Part shown: piece by piece, positions 52,687-60,970 of the stretch
Position numbering within the stretch: the stretch's first letter is position 1
Layout: each line of letters starts with the position of its first letter
Assembly (NCBI GenBank): GCA_036500965.1
Contig: DASYBC010000072.1
Location: 29,992 to 93,991, forward strand
Source: AP-15 sp036500965
GTDB lineage: Bacteria; Pseudomonadota; Alphaproteobacteria; ATCC43930; CGMCC-115725
DNA: 64,000 nucleotides
Reading direction: 5' to 3'
Translations under genes and position numbers: made by a program
The notes under the pieces: model-generated
Told to the model about the DNA's origin: nothing
Database searches by the model: none
What the model saw: the letters and a program-made list of their open reading frames with translations, nothing else

Positions 52687-54153
52687 GGTCCCGGCGATCT
52701 TGCCGAACACCGAGCCCGAAACCAGGCCGGTGCCACCCGGATAGTTGAAATAGAACAACCCGCCGACCAGCTCGCCCGCGGCGTAGAGTCCGGGGATCGG
52801 CCGCTGCGCGGTGTCGAGCACCTTGCCGTCGGTGTCGATGCGCAGCCCGCCAAAGGTGAAGGTCAGCCCGCAGGTCGTGCAATAGGCCTCGAACGGCGGC
52901 TTTTCGATCGGCATCGCCCAATTGGTCTTGTCGATCGCGAGCCCTGTCGTGGTCCGCCCGTCCTTGACCGTCGGGTTGTAGGGGGTGTCGCGCTGCACCG
53001 CCGCATTGTATTCGCGAATGGTTTCGAGAAAGCGGGGCTTATCGACCGGGGCATATTCGGCCATCTTGTCGGCCAGCGCCTCGATCGTGTCGGCAGTCAC
53101 CTTGGTGACTTGGCGGATGCGGTACTCGTCGCGTTGCAAATGCACGGTCTGCTGGTCGAAAATCTGCCAGGCGAATTGGTGCGGCTGCTCGAGAATCAGC
53201 CGACCGTATTTGGCATAGGTGTAGTTGCGGAAATCGGCACCCTCGTCGCAGAACCGCACGCCATCGGCATTGACCATGATCGCGAACGGGTAGCTGTGCT
53301 TCTGGAAATTGTCGCCGACCGCGAGGTCGCCAAACTCCGGCGCGTTGTAATCCCAGCCCACCGCGTGACAGCCCGACCAGTTGCCATACGGCATCGCCCC
53401 GATCTCGAGCGCCATGTTGATCCCGGCGCCGGTGTTGAAGCGGGTGCCGCGCACCTTGGCGAGATCCCAGCCGGGCCCCAGATAGCGGGTGCGCATCTCG
53501 GCGTTGGCCTCGAACCCACCACAGGCGAGGATCACCGCCTTGGCCGCGATCGAGGTGGTCTTGCCCTCGACATTGGCGACGACGCCATGGACCCCGTCAT
53601 CGTCGGCGATCAGCCTTTGGCCGCGCGCTTCATAGGCGATCTGGATCTGGCGCTCCTCGGCCGCCTTGAACAATCCTTCGACCAGCCCCGGCCCGCCGCC
53701 CCAGGCTTCGAGCGCCAGCCCTCCCCAGAACACGAACTTGCCCTCGTGCTTGAACGCCTGGCGCGAATACATCGGGGCAAAGCGGATGCCCTGGCCGCGC
53801 ATCCATAAGAGCGTCTCCTGGCTCTTGGTGATCAGCAGCTCCGCCATGTCGGGATTGCTGCGATAGTCGGTCAGCCGGCCGAGATCGTCGTAATACTTGT
53901 CGGTCGTGTAGGTGCCGAAATCGCTGGTCGCGATCTCGGTTTCGGAGAGGTCGCACAGCTTCAGAAGGTCGTCGACGCCATTGTAGACGAAGCGCAGCGC
54001 GCCGGCGGTGTAGCGGCTGTTGCCGCCGCGCTCGTCAAAGGGGGCGGCTTCCAGCACCAGCACCCGCGCGCCCTCGCCGCGCGCCGCCAGCGCCGCGCAC
54101 ATCCCGGCATTGCCGGCGCCGACGACGACGACATCGAACTCGCCCGAAATCAT
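52657..54153 (-). CDS. TcuA-like FAD-dependent tricarballylate dehydrogenase / fumarate-reductase-type flavoprotein
   Basis: 498 aa, SD GGAGGGAACG. FAD fold VVVVGAGNAGMCAALAARGEG (~9-29) and a fumarate reductase/succinate dehydrogenase-type body. Further features are ERGGNSRYTAGALRFVY and LTFTFGGLRIDTDGKVLD, ending with LYAAGELVGGLFYFNYPGG. Length and these motifs fit TcuA, which oxidises tricarballylate to cis-aconitate. No tcuB or transporter gene is adjacent, so the substrate is uncertain. The last ~14 codons are duplicated just downstream. Confidence 0.82.
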   Translation of the reverse strand: MISGEFDVVVVGAGNAGMCAALAARGEGARVLVLEAAPFDERGGNSRYTAGALRFVYNGVDDLLKLCDLSETEIATSDFGTYTTDKYYDDLGRLTDYRSNPDMAELLITKSQETLLWMRGQGIRFAPMYSRQAFKHEGKFVFWGGLALEAWGGGPGLVEGLFKAAEERQIQIAYEARGQRLIADDDGVHGVVANVEGKTTSIAAKAVILACGGFEANAEMRTRYLGPGWDLAKVRGTRFNTGAGINMALEIGAMPYGNWSGCHAVGWDYNAPEFGDLAVGDNFQKHSYPFAIMVNADGVRFCDEGADFRNYTYAKYGRLILEQPHQFAWQIFDQQTVHLQRDEYRIRQVTKVTADTIEALADKMAEYAPVDKPRFLETIREYNAAVQRDTPYNPTVKDGRTTTGLAIDKTNWAMPIEKPPFEAYCTTCGLTFTFGGLRIDTDGKVLDTAQRPIPGLYAAGELVGGLFYFNYPGGTGLVSGSVFGKIAGTSAGQQLKQA

Positions 54154-54271
54154 TTCGTTCCCTCCGCTCGCGATCGCTGCGACACGGAGTAGCGCGAGCC
54201 AGCAGCGCGAGGCAAGCGCGGTGCGCCCGCGTCCTCGCATCGCTGATGCGGCAGCGGCACCGGGTCAGCGG

Positions 54272-54988
54272 TCAGCGGGCCCGTTTGCGGCGCCGCCGCT
54301 TGTACCACACCGGGACGAGGGCGAGCACGGCAAGGGCGATGATCGGCAGCAGCACGCTCGGGCGAAGCACGATGCCGAAATCCGGCTGCTCGACCACTTT
54401 GCCGAGCCCGTTGCCAAGCCCCGCATAGACGAAGGTTGCCGGAATGATGCCGAGAAAGCTCGCAGCCAAATAGGTCGGCAGGCCGACCCCGGCCAAAGCC
54501 GGAACCAAATTGACCAGCCAAAACGGAAACAGCGGGACCAAACGCAGCACCAATAGATAATTGAACGCGTCCTCGCGAAACCCGTCTTCAAGCTTGCCGA
54601 AGAACGGCCCGGCACGCTGGGCGAGGCCGCCGAGGCCGGCGCGCGCGGCGACAAAGACCCCCGTCGCGCCCAGCGTCGCGCCGATCACCGCGCAAGCGCC
54701 GCCGAGCCAGGTCCCGAACAGAAAGCCGCCGGCAACCGTCAACACCGCTCCGCCGGGCACTGACAGCGCGACCAGCCCGGCATAGGCGGCGACATAGAGA
54801 ACCGCAGCGACACAACCCCAGCGGGCAGCGAGGCCGCACAGCCAGCCGCGGTTGTCGGCGAGTGCCGCAAACGTCAGATAGCGGTGCCCGCCGGCGATCA
54901 CGAACGCGAGGCCGGCGGCGAGGAGCAGGCCCAGCGGCACCAGGCGGCGCGCGGAAATGCCAAGTCGCGGCGGCAGATCGTCGGGCAT
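54272..54988 (-). CDS. TVP38/TMEM64 (VTT/DedA-like) membrane protein
   Basis: 238 aa. First helix LVPLGLLLAAGLAFVIAGG, then the VTT core: LSVPGGAVLTVAGGFLFGTWLG (~75), the conserved DAFNYLLVLRLVPLFPFWLVN segment (~145), ASFLGIIPATFVYAGLG, and a basic C-terminal tail. The superfamily includes lipid scramblases. In bacteria the role is envelope lipid handling, not well defined. The ribosome site at the chosen ATG is weak. Confidence 0.85.
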   Translation of the reverse strand: MPDDLPPRLGISARRLVPLGLLLAAGLAFVIAGGHRYLTFAALADNRGWLCGLAARWGCVAAVLYVAAYAGLVALSVPGGAVLTVAGGFLFGTWLGGACAVIGATLGATGVFVAARAGLGGLAQRAGPFFGKLEDGFREDAFNYLLVLRLVPLFPFWLVNLVPALAGVGLPTYLAASFLGIIPATFVYAGLGNGLGKVVEQPDFGIVLRPSVLLPIIALAVLALVPVWYKRRRRKRAR

Positions 54989-55199
54989 GCGGGGTCCGGG
55001 ACAGCCAAGAAACGGCGATGCTAGCGCCGCGGCGGCAGAAGGGCAGTCACCTTCCTGTGAAGCGGTGCAGTCTGCCGCAACGGGGCTGCGCGAGATCGGC
55101 GAGCGAGCGGCCCGCGCCAGCATCGCTGCTCGTATCGCGAGTAGATCGAATACATACTTAATAAAAGCGATATTTATTGCAATGCCGACCTGGTTTTAG

Positions 55200-55320
55200 C
55201 ATTATGCGCCTGCATCGTGATGTCTCCCCGATGGTCCTCGTGAGCGATGCGCACAGCCCTGCACTTACCTCTGGGTGCAGGGAATGGAACCCCGGTCGTG
55301 GCGACCGGGGTTTCGTTTTT
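55200..55320 (+). ncRNA. Candidate small RNA or attenuator-like leader
   Basis: An AT-rich segment has a plausible -35 (TTGCAA, 55177-55182) and -10 (CATTAT, 55200-55205) with a 17-base spacer. About 110 bases later two hairpins follow, CCCTGCAC...GTGCAGGG (55257-55282) and AACCCCGGTC...GACCGGGGTT, the latter with a T-run. No plus-strand gene follows; the downstream DNA is antisense to a membrane-protein gene. This could be a free small RNA, a regulator antisense to that gene's 3' end, or a relic leader. No known RNA family was recognised. Confidence 0.4.
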
Positions 55321-56299
55321 GTGCCGCATCGCCAGCCCGATCGGTGCCGCGCCACAGGCGGCCGGCTTCGACCAGCTGCCAGACGGCGAGCGCCGGCAGC
55401 CCAATCGCGAAGTCGCGCCCCCGCTTCAGCAACGACAAGGCCAGCGCCGCCTCCGGGGTCAAGCCAAAGCTGGCGCCGAGCAGAACATAGGCGCCCTCCT
55501 GGACCCCGACCGCGTTCGGCACGGCAAACGCGACGCTGCGGATCGCGTAGACCAGGCTTTCGATCACTAGAACTGCACCGAGGTGAAGCGGCACGCCGAT
55601 AAACCGCAAGGCCAGCCAGATCTCGGCGGCACTGGCGAGCCAGCAGATCAGGTGGACGGCAAAGCTCGCCGCCAGCCCGGCGGGTCGGGCATAAATCGCA
55701 GCGATCGCCGCGTGCAGCGTCGCCGCCCCGGCCGCCGTCCGCTCCGCCCAGCCCCGGCCCAGCGCGCCCGCGAGGCGATCGAGCAGGCCAAAGCCGTGCC
55801 GCTGGGCAAAGACAAAGCCGGCGGCCAGCGATGCGCCGATCGCGAGGCCGACCGCCACCGGGGCCGCGACCCGCGCTTTCGGATCGAGGTGCAGCAGCCA
55901 TGACAGCGCGATCGCGGTGTAGGCGATCTGGGCCAGGAACTCGAGGGTGACGTCGACGATCGTGCTCGCCGCGGCGGCGCTGCCGGAAACCCCGGCGTTG
56001 GCGATTGCCCGCGCGCCCGCGACATAGCCGCCGACCTGCGACAGCGGCAGCACCTCGGAGGCGGAATCGCGGACCAGGCGGGCCCAGATCGCCGGCCACG
56101 GGTTCGTCCCCGGCAACAGCGCCCACCAGGCGAGGCCCATCACCGCGACCAGCGCGGCTTGAATAAGGCACACGGTGGCGAACCCGGCCCACCCGACCGC
56201 CAGCAGCGAGTGCAGCACCGCGCCGGCGCCAAAATGGATGAGGAGCCCGCCGACAACCGCGATCCCGATCGCCGCCGCCGCCAACGAAGCCGGCTTCAT
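55265..56299 (-). CDS. YbhN/UPF0104 (LPG synthase TM region-like) membrane protein
   Basis: 344 aa with about eight TM helices. Family signs are RDSASEVLPLSQVGGYVAGA (~77), ILASAAEIW-like helix LASAAEIWLALRFIGVPLHL, and ESLVYAIRSVAFAVPNAVGVQEGAYV (~240-265). Proteins of this type include flippase-like domains and the hopanoid-associated HpnL. No hopanoid gene is visible. It starts six bases after the diiron gene, so it is the third gene of that operon. The last ~20 residues read through a terminator hairpin and may not be ancestral. Confidence 0.85.
   Translation of the reverse strand: MKPASLAAAAIGIAVVGGLLIHFGAGAVLHSLLAVGWAGFATVCLIQAALVAVMGLAWWALLPGTNPWPAIWARLVRDSASEVLPLSQVGGYVAGARAIANAGVSGSAAAASTIVDVTLEFLAQIAYTAIALSWLLHLDPKARVAAPVAVGLAIGASLAAGFVFAQRHGFGLLDRLAGALGRGWAERTAAGAATLHAAIAAIYARPAGLAASFAVHLICWLASAAEIWLALRFIGVPLHLGAVLVIESLVYAIRSVAFAVPNAVGVQEGAYVLLGASFGLTPEAALALSLLKRGRDFAIGLPALAVWQLVEAGRLWRGTDRAGDAAQKRNPGRHDRGSIPCTQR
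55288..55320 (+). terminator. Strong intrinsic terminator on the plus strand
   Basis: AACCCCGGTC (55288-55297), loop GTGGC, GACCGGGGTT (55303-55312), then TCGTTTTT. The stem is a perfect ten base pairs, GC-rich, with a U-run on the plus-strand transcript only. It overlaps the 3' end of the convergent membrane-protein gene. Confidence 0.8.
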
Positions 56300-56305
56300 C
56301 GGCTT

Positions 56306-57148
56306 CTAGCGCAAACCGCGCGCCCGCGCCCCGAAGCGCATCGCCGCCAGCGCGATCGCACCGAGCCTCGGCAAGAGATGCGGCTGCAGCAGCTCGGGGT
56401 CGAAGGCTTTCATCCGCCGGGCGTGCTCGGCGCAGCATTCCTCGACCAGGCCGCGCAGCGAAAAGCCGTCAAGGAAAACACTCGCCTCGGTCGCCGAGAA
56501 GTCCTTTCCGCCATTGACCGTCCGGCCGCTTCGGACAGTCCCGAGCAGCCGGCCGATCGCCCGGCCATAGTAGCGCGCCGCGATCGCCGATCGCAGCCAT
56601 TTCGGGCGTCGCCCACGGCGCGCCTGCTCCCAGGCCATCCAATTGACAAAGAACACGATATGACGATTTTCCTCATGCATCAGGGTGTCGAAGATCGCGA
56701 ACATCGGCTCCGGCAGGAACCCCGACCTTCGGGCGATCTGAAACACGCCAAAGCCGAGAAATGCGTCGAGGCACTCGCCATAGCCGAAATCGGCAAAGGC
56801 GCGGTAGAGGTCGGGGCCAGGCGGCTCGAGCGGGCTTTCTTCGGCAGCGAGGCCATAGCGGCCGATCATCAGTCGCAGGAGGTCGGCGTGGCGCGCCTCC
56901 TCGAACCCTTGCAGCGCGACTGCCTCGCGCACCAGCGGATCGGCGATCGTCGCCGCATAGGCATCGACAATGGCGCCGGCGCGCCGCTCGGTGTGCAGCA
57001 CTTGCGGCCAGAACGGGATTGCGCGCAGCCGCGTTAACGCCGCACGATCGAGATCGGGCCAGCCAAGCATCCGGGGGTCGTATCGGTTGTGGCTCCCGAT
57101 GAACTGAGCGCAAAACCGTTGCTTGTGCTCGTCCGAGCCGATCTTCAT
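56306..57148 (-). CDS. Ferritin-like diiron-type protein, paralogue 1
   Basis: 280 aa from the ATG that overlaps the upstream stop (ATGA). All-helical. Two metal-ligand-like motifs are GFEEARHADLLRLMIGRYG (~102) and MHEENRHIVFFVNWMA (~163), each Glu-Glu-x-Arg-His, the pattern of carboxylate-bridged diiron oxidases and ferritin-like proteins. FADFGYGECLDAFLGFGVF lies between them. It is the middle gene of a three-gene operon with its paralogue and a YbhN-like membrane protein. The reaction is unknown. An oxygen-dependent lipid modification is one possibility, by inference. Confidence 0.75.
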   Translation of the reverse strand: MKIGSDEHKQRFCAQFIGSHNRYDPRMLGWPDLDRAALTRLRAIPFWPQVLHTERRAGAIVDAYAATIADPLVREAVALQGFEEARHADLLRLMIGRYGLAAEESPLEPPGPDLYRAFADFGYGECLDAFLGFGVFQIARRSGFLPEPMFAIFDTLMHEENRHIVFFVNWMAWEQARRGRRPKWLRSAIAARYYGRAIGRLLGTVRSGRTVNGGKDFSATEASVFLDGFSLRGLVEECCAEHARRMKAFDPELLQPHLLPRLGAIALAAMRFGARARGLR

Positions 57149-58095
57149 GACGCCGCCGAAAGTGGGCGCCGCCATCGGATCAGGCGGCGAACGAGGCGCA
57201 TCAGCCGCGGCACCGTGTTGGGCCGCAGCAGCCGGGGATCATACCCCGAAAGGCGTCGATCGTTCTCGGAGAGGCAGATTTCGATCAGCGCCGCCGGCGA
57301 CAGATCGACGGCCCCGAGCGACTTGCCGCCGGTCAGGGTGAAGTTGTTGTCCTGTGTAACCGAGCCGGGGGCAGCGCTGTCCGCCGCCTTGCCGCTGCCG
57401 ACGCCGCGCGCGATGCCGATGCGCTCCCAGATCAGGAAGGCCCAGACCGCCAGGATCTTGGCCAGGAACAGCGGCCGCCGCCACAGCGGCAGCCGCCGTC
57501 GGTGCCACGCCACCCAGTTGACGAAAAACAGGATGTGGCGGCCTTCCTCCTGCATGACCGGCTCGAAGGTGTCGACCAGAGCCGGCGGGAAAAAGCCGGA
57601 GCGCTTGGCCAGCGCGAACAGGCCAAAGGCAAAAAAGCTGTCGATGCATTCGCTGAAGCCGGTAACCATAAAGGCCCATTCGGGATCGCGCGGGCGCACA
57701 TAGGCGGGCTCGGGGGCGAGACGGATGCCATAGGCCTCGACGAGGTTGGACAAAACCTCCTTGTGCCGCCCCTCCTCGCGTCCATCGAGCTCGATCGCCT
57801 GGCGCAGCAGCGGATCGGCGACCGTCTCGCCATAGCTCAACACCCGCAGGCGGGCCTTGCCCTCGGTCTGCACGGCGATATCCCAAATCGGCAGGCCGAC
57901 GAGCCGGTCGCGCGCCTCGCTGTCGAGCGCCGGCCAATCGACGATCGATGGCTTATAGCGATTGTGGGTGTCGAGCAGCATCCGGCAAAATGCGGTTTTA
58001 TGCGCCTCGCTGCCGGGAACGATCGGCCCCGGTTGGGCGGCAGCCCAAATGCGGGCGGCACGATCAGCAGCCTCGACCGTCGCGTTATCCAACAT
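57145..58095 (-). CDS. Ferritin-like diiron-type protein, paralogue 2
   Basis: 316 aa from the ATG at 58095 (a TTG three codons earlier is possible). Same layout as paralogue 1: THNRYKPSIVDWPALD near 45 (paralogue 1 has SHNRYDPRMLGWPDLD), DGREEGRHKEVLSNLVEAYG (~125) and MQEEGRHILFFVNWVAWHRR (~190). It has an extra ~30 residues before a similar C-terminal end (YDPRLLRPNTVPRLMRLVRR). First gene of the operon, divergent from rpmH. Both copies keep the ligand residues, so both may be active. Confidence 0.75.
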   Translation of the reverse strand: MLDNATVEAADRAARIWAAAQPGPIVPGSEAHKTAFCRMLLDTHNRYKPSIVDWPALDSEARDRLVGLPIWDIAVQTEGKARLRVLSYGETVADPLLRQAIELDGREEGRHKEVLSNLVEAYGIRLAPEPAYVRPRDPEWAFMVTGFSECIDSFFAFGLFALAKRSGFFPPALVDTFEPVMQEEGRHILFFVNWVAWHRRRLPLWRRPLFLAKILAVWAFLIWERIGIARGVGSGKAADSAAPGSVTQDNNFTLTGGKSLGAVDLSPAALIEICLSENDRRLSGYDPRLLRPNTVPRLMRLVRRLIRWRRPLSAAS

Positions 58096-58204
58096 CGGCC
58101 CCAAAATCGCTCCCCATTGCTGCCGTCATCGCCCACCCGAAGCCTGCGCTGAAGGCCGAACGCCTCACTGGCCCTCGCCATTCCCCAGAGCGGCGGGCCA
58201 GCGT

Positions 58205-58233
58205 TGACTTGGCCGACCGCCTCTCTTATATAG
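58205..58233 (+). promoter_or_regulatory. Sigma70-type promoter of the rpmH operon
   Basis: TTGACT (58205-58210), 17 bases, TATATA (58228-58233), about 42 bases before the rpmH GTG. It is among the best -35/-10 pairs in the window. It should drive rpmH-rnpA-yidD-yidC and perhaps the genes beyond. Confidence 0.75.
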
Positions 58234-58275
58234 CCGCCTCCGCTCGAGAGAGATGCCGCAATCGGAGCCGGTGCC

Positions 58276-58410
58276 GTGAAGCGCACTTACCAGCCCAGCA
58301 ACCTCGTCCGCAAGCGCCGCCACGGGTTCCGGGCGCGGATGGCGACCGTCGCCGGCCGGCGCGTGCTTTCGGCGCGGCGGGCGAAGGGCCGCAAGCGGTT
58401 GTCCGCCTGA
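58276..58410 (+). CDS. rpmH: 50S ribosomal protein L34
   Basis: 44 aa, GTG start. KRTYQPSNLVRKRRHGFRAR followed by MATVAGRRVLSARRAKGRKR is unmistakable L34. Full length. First gene of the conserved block, with rnpA 42 bases downstream. Confidence 0.97.
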   Translation: MKRTYQPSNLVRKRRHGFRARMATVAGRRVLSARRAKGRKRLSA

Positions 58411-58452
58411 GGCGCGACGCTTCGCCGCTCGGGCCCGCCGGGCGGTAAATCC

Positions 58453-58845
58453 GTGGGCGGCAGGCTTGCAACACTGAAGGTTCGGGCCGATTTTCTCCGT
58501 GTCGCGGCGACCCGCAACAAGGTGGTGACGCCCGGCCTGATTTTGCAGGCTGCGCCGCGCCCTGCGAATCCGACGGCCGGCACCGCGTCGCGGGTCGGTT
58601 TCACCGCCAGCCGAAAGGTCGGCAATGCGGTGATCCGCAATCGGGCGAAGCGACGGCTGCGCGAGGTGGCGGCCGAGATCCTGGCGGATCGCGGAAACCC
58701 CGATACCGATTATGTGCTGATCGCCCGATCGGGAACGGCCGAGCGGCCGTATTCGGCGCTTTTGAACGATCTCGCGGCGGCGCTGAGCCGGATCGGGCGG
58801 AGCACGGGGGCACGCCGCTCAGGCACCGCAGGAGGGTTGAGATGA
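58453..58845 (+). CDS. rnpA: Ribonuclease P protein component
   Basis: 130 aa, GTG start. It is the protein cofactor that helps the RNase P RNA trim tRNA 5' leaders. The conserved RNA-binding segment SRKVGNAVIRNRAKRRLREV (~62-81) contains the RNR signature. GFTAS precedes it and DYVLIAR follows. It overlaps yidD by four bases (ATGA). Confidence 0.96.
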   Translation: MGGRLATLKVRADFLRVAATRNKVVTPGLILQAAPRPANPTAGTASRVGFTASRKVGNAVIRNRAKRRLREVAAEILADRGNPDTDYVLIARSGTAERPYSALLNDLAAALSRIGRSTGARRSGTAGGLR

Positions 58846-59204
58846 AGCGGCGATACCGCCCAAGCGCGGTGACTGCCGACATTGTCGGTGCAGACATCGT
58901 GGGCGCTGCCCTGGCAGACATCGTGGGTGCGGCCCTGAAAGCTGGCGTTCGCTTCTATCAGCTGTTTGTGTCGCCAGTGCGGCCACCCTGCTGCCGGTTT
59001 CTGCCGACCTGCTCCGATTATGCAATCGAAGCGATCACCCGGCATGGTGTGTGGCGCGGCGGCGGGCTGGCGCTGCGGCGGCTCGCCCGCTGCCATCCGT
59101 GGGGCGGCAGCGGCTACGATCCAGTGCCGCCGCCGATCGCCCATCGATCGCCCGATCCTGCCCGCGATCCGGCGGCTTCGCGGCGCGCCAACGCCAACGC
59201 CTGA
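58842..59204 (+). CDS. yidD: Membrane protein insertion efficiency factor YidD, with an N-terminal repeat insert
   Basis: 120 aa, longer than the usual ~75-90. The core is VRFYQLFVSPVRPPCCRFLP, then TCSDYAIEAITRHG and RCHPWGGSGYDPVP, with the three conserved cysteines. Before it, three in-frame copies of ADIVGA(AL) are encoded at about 58878-58937, a recent-looking micro-repeat that lengthens the amphipathic N-terminus. YidD sits at the inner face of the membrane and assists YidC, encoded 21 bases downstream. Confidence 0.93.
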   Translation: MKRRYRPSAVTADIVGADIVGAALADIVGAALKAGVRFYQLFVSPVRPPCCRFLPTCSDYAIEAITRHGVWRGGGLALRRLARCHPWGGSGYDPVPPPIAHRSPDPARDPAASRRANANA

Positions 59205-59225
59205 GCGGCACCGGGCCCGGTCCGA

Positions 59226-60962
59226 ATGGAACAGCGCAACCTGCTGATTGCGATCGTGGTGTCGGTCGGGATTCTGATCGGCTTCCAGTTCCTGTTTGAA
59301 CGGATGCACCCGCCGCCGGCGCCGCATGTCGCCACCACCTCCAGCAGCCAGGCGACGGGTTCGGCTCCGGCCACCTCCGGGGCCACGCCCGCCCCCGGTG
59401 TCGCGGCGCCGGCAACCGGTGCCGCGAGCGCGCTCGCGGCCCGAGCGCCGCTAACCCGTGCCGCGGCAGTCGCCGCGCAGCCTCGGGTCAAGATCGACAC
59501 GCCCCGGGTGCACGGCTCGATCGCGCTGGTCGGCGCCCGAATCGACGACCTGACCCTGGCCAAGTATCACGAGACGGTCAACCCGAAGAGCCCCGATGTG
59601 GTCCTGCTGTCCCCGCCCGGGACCGCGCACCCCTATCTCGCCGAATTCGGCTGGGTGGCCGAGCAGCCCGGGACGGTCAAGCTGCCGGGGCCGCAGACCC
59701 TGTGGAAAGCGTCGGGCGGGCCGCTGACCCCGTCGCACGCGGTGACCCTGACTTGGGACAACGGCCAAGGGCTCGTCTTCACCCGCACCATCAGCATCGA
59801 CCAGAACTACATGTTCACGGTGCGCGAGGCGGTGCGCAACACCGGCAACACCCCGGTCACGCTGTTGCCTTATGGCCTGATCAGCCGTACCGGCACCCCG
59901 CAAGTGTCCAGCTCCTATTTGAGCTTCGAAGGGTTGATCGGCGATCTCAACGGCTCGCTGCACGATGTCAAATACAGCTCGCTCAAGCCCGGCCAGCCGA
60001 CCGCCTACGAATCGACCGGGGGCTGGCTCGGCTTTACCGACACATATTGGCTCACGTCGCTCATTCCGCCGCAGAACCAGCCGATCAAGGCGCGCTTCAC
60101 GCTGAGCGACGAGCACGGAACCACCCGCTACCAGGCTGATTATACCGGGCCGGCGAAGACCGTGGCCCCCGATGGCAGCGTCACCGCCTCGACCCGGTTT
60201 TTCGCTGGCGCCAAAGAGCTCAGCCTGCTCACGGCTTACGCGAGTTCGGGGATCCCGCTGTTCGACTATGCGATCGATTTCGGCTGGTTTTGGTTTATCA
60301 GCAAGCCGATGTTTCAGGTTCTCGAAATCCTTTATCGGGCCTTCAACAATTTCGGAGTGGCGATCCTGGTGCTGACCTTGATGGTCAGGGTTCTGTTCTT
60401 CCCGCTCGCCAACAAATCCTATCGGGCAATGAGCAAGATGAAGCTGCTGCAGCCCGAAATGCAGAAATTGCGTGAGCGCTTTCCCGACGACAAAGCCCGC
60501 CAGCAGCAGGAGATGATGGCGGTCTACAAGCGGGTCGGCGCCAACCCATTGGCCGGCTGCCTGCCGATCGTGGTGCAGATCCCGGTGTTCTATGCCCTCT
60601 ATCAAATCCTCTACGTCGCGATTGATCTGCGGCACGCGCCGTTTTTCGGCTGGATCCGCGACCTGTCGGCGCCGGACCCGACCTCGTTCGCCAATCTGTT
60701 CGGCCTCCTACCGTTCACCCCGCCCTCGTTCCTGATGATCGGGGCTTGGCCGATCATCATGGGCGTGACCATGTTCCTTCAGCAAAAGCTCAACCCGCAA
60801 CCGGTCGATGCGATGCAGGCGCGCATGTTCATGCTGCTGCCGATCGTCTTTACCTACATGCTGTCGCATTTCCCGGCCGGGCTGGTGATCTACTGGGCGT
60901 GGAGCAACACGCTCAGCATCGCCCAGCAATGGGTGATCATGCACCGCGCCGGGGCGGCCTGA
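59226..60962 (+). CDS. yidC: Membrane protein insertase YidC
   Basis: 578 aa. N-terminal TM (LLIAIVVSVGILIGFQFLFE), an Ala/Pro/Thr-rich linker (~27-80), a large periplasmic beta domain (~85-350), then the conserved five-TM insertase core (~365-565) starting FNNFGVAILVLTLMVRVLFF. KRVGANPLAGCLPIVVQIPV and the final helices with SHFPAGLVIYWAWSNTLSIAQQ follow. It inserts membrane proteins alone or with SecYEG. Full length for the Gram-negative form. Confidence 0.97.
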   Translation: MEQRNLLIAIVVSVGILIGFQFLFERMHPPPAPHVATTSSSQATGSAPATSGATPAPGVAAPATGAASALAARAPLTRAAAVAAQPRVKIDTPRVHGSIALVGARIDDLTLAKYHETVNPKSPDVVLLSPPGTAHPYLAEFGWVAEQPGTVKLPGPQTLWKASGGPLTPSHAVTLTWDNGQGLVFTRTISIDQNYMFTVREAVRNTGNTPVTLLPYGLISRTGTPQVSSSYLSFEGLIGDLNGSLHDVKYSSLKPGQPTAYESTGGWLGFTDTYWLTSLIPPQNQPIKARFTLSDEHGTTRYQADYTGPAKTVAPDGSVTASTRFFAGAKELSLLTAYASSGIPLFDYAIDFGWFWFISKPMFQVLEILYRAFNNFGVAILVLTLMVRVLFFPLANKSYRAMSKMKLLQPEMQKLRERFPDDKARQQQEMMAVYKRVGANPLAGCLPIVVQIPVFYALYQILYVAIDLRHAPFFGWIRDLSAPDPTSFANLFGLLPFTPPSFLMIGAWPIIMGVTMFLQQKLNPQPVDAMQARMFMLLPIVFTYMLSHFPAGLVIYWAWSNTLSIAQQWVIMHRAGAA

Positions 60963-60970
60963 CCCCGGCC

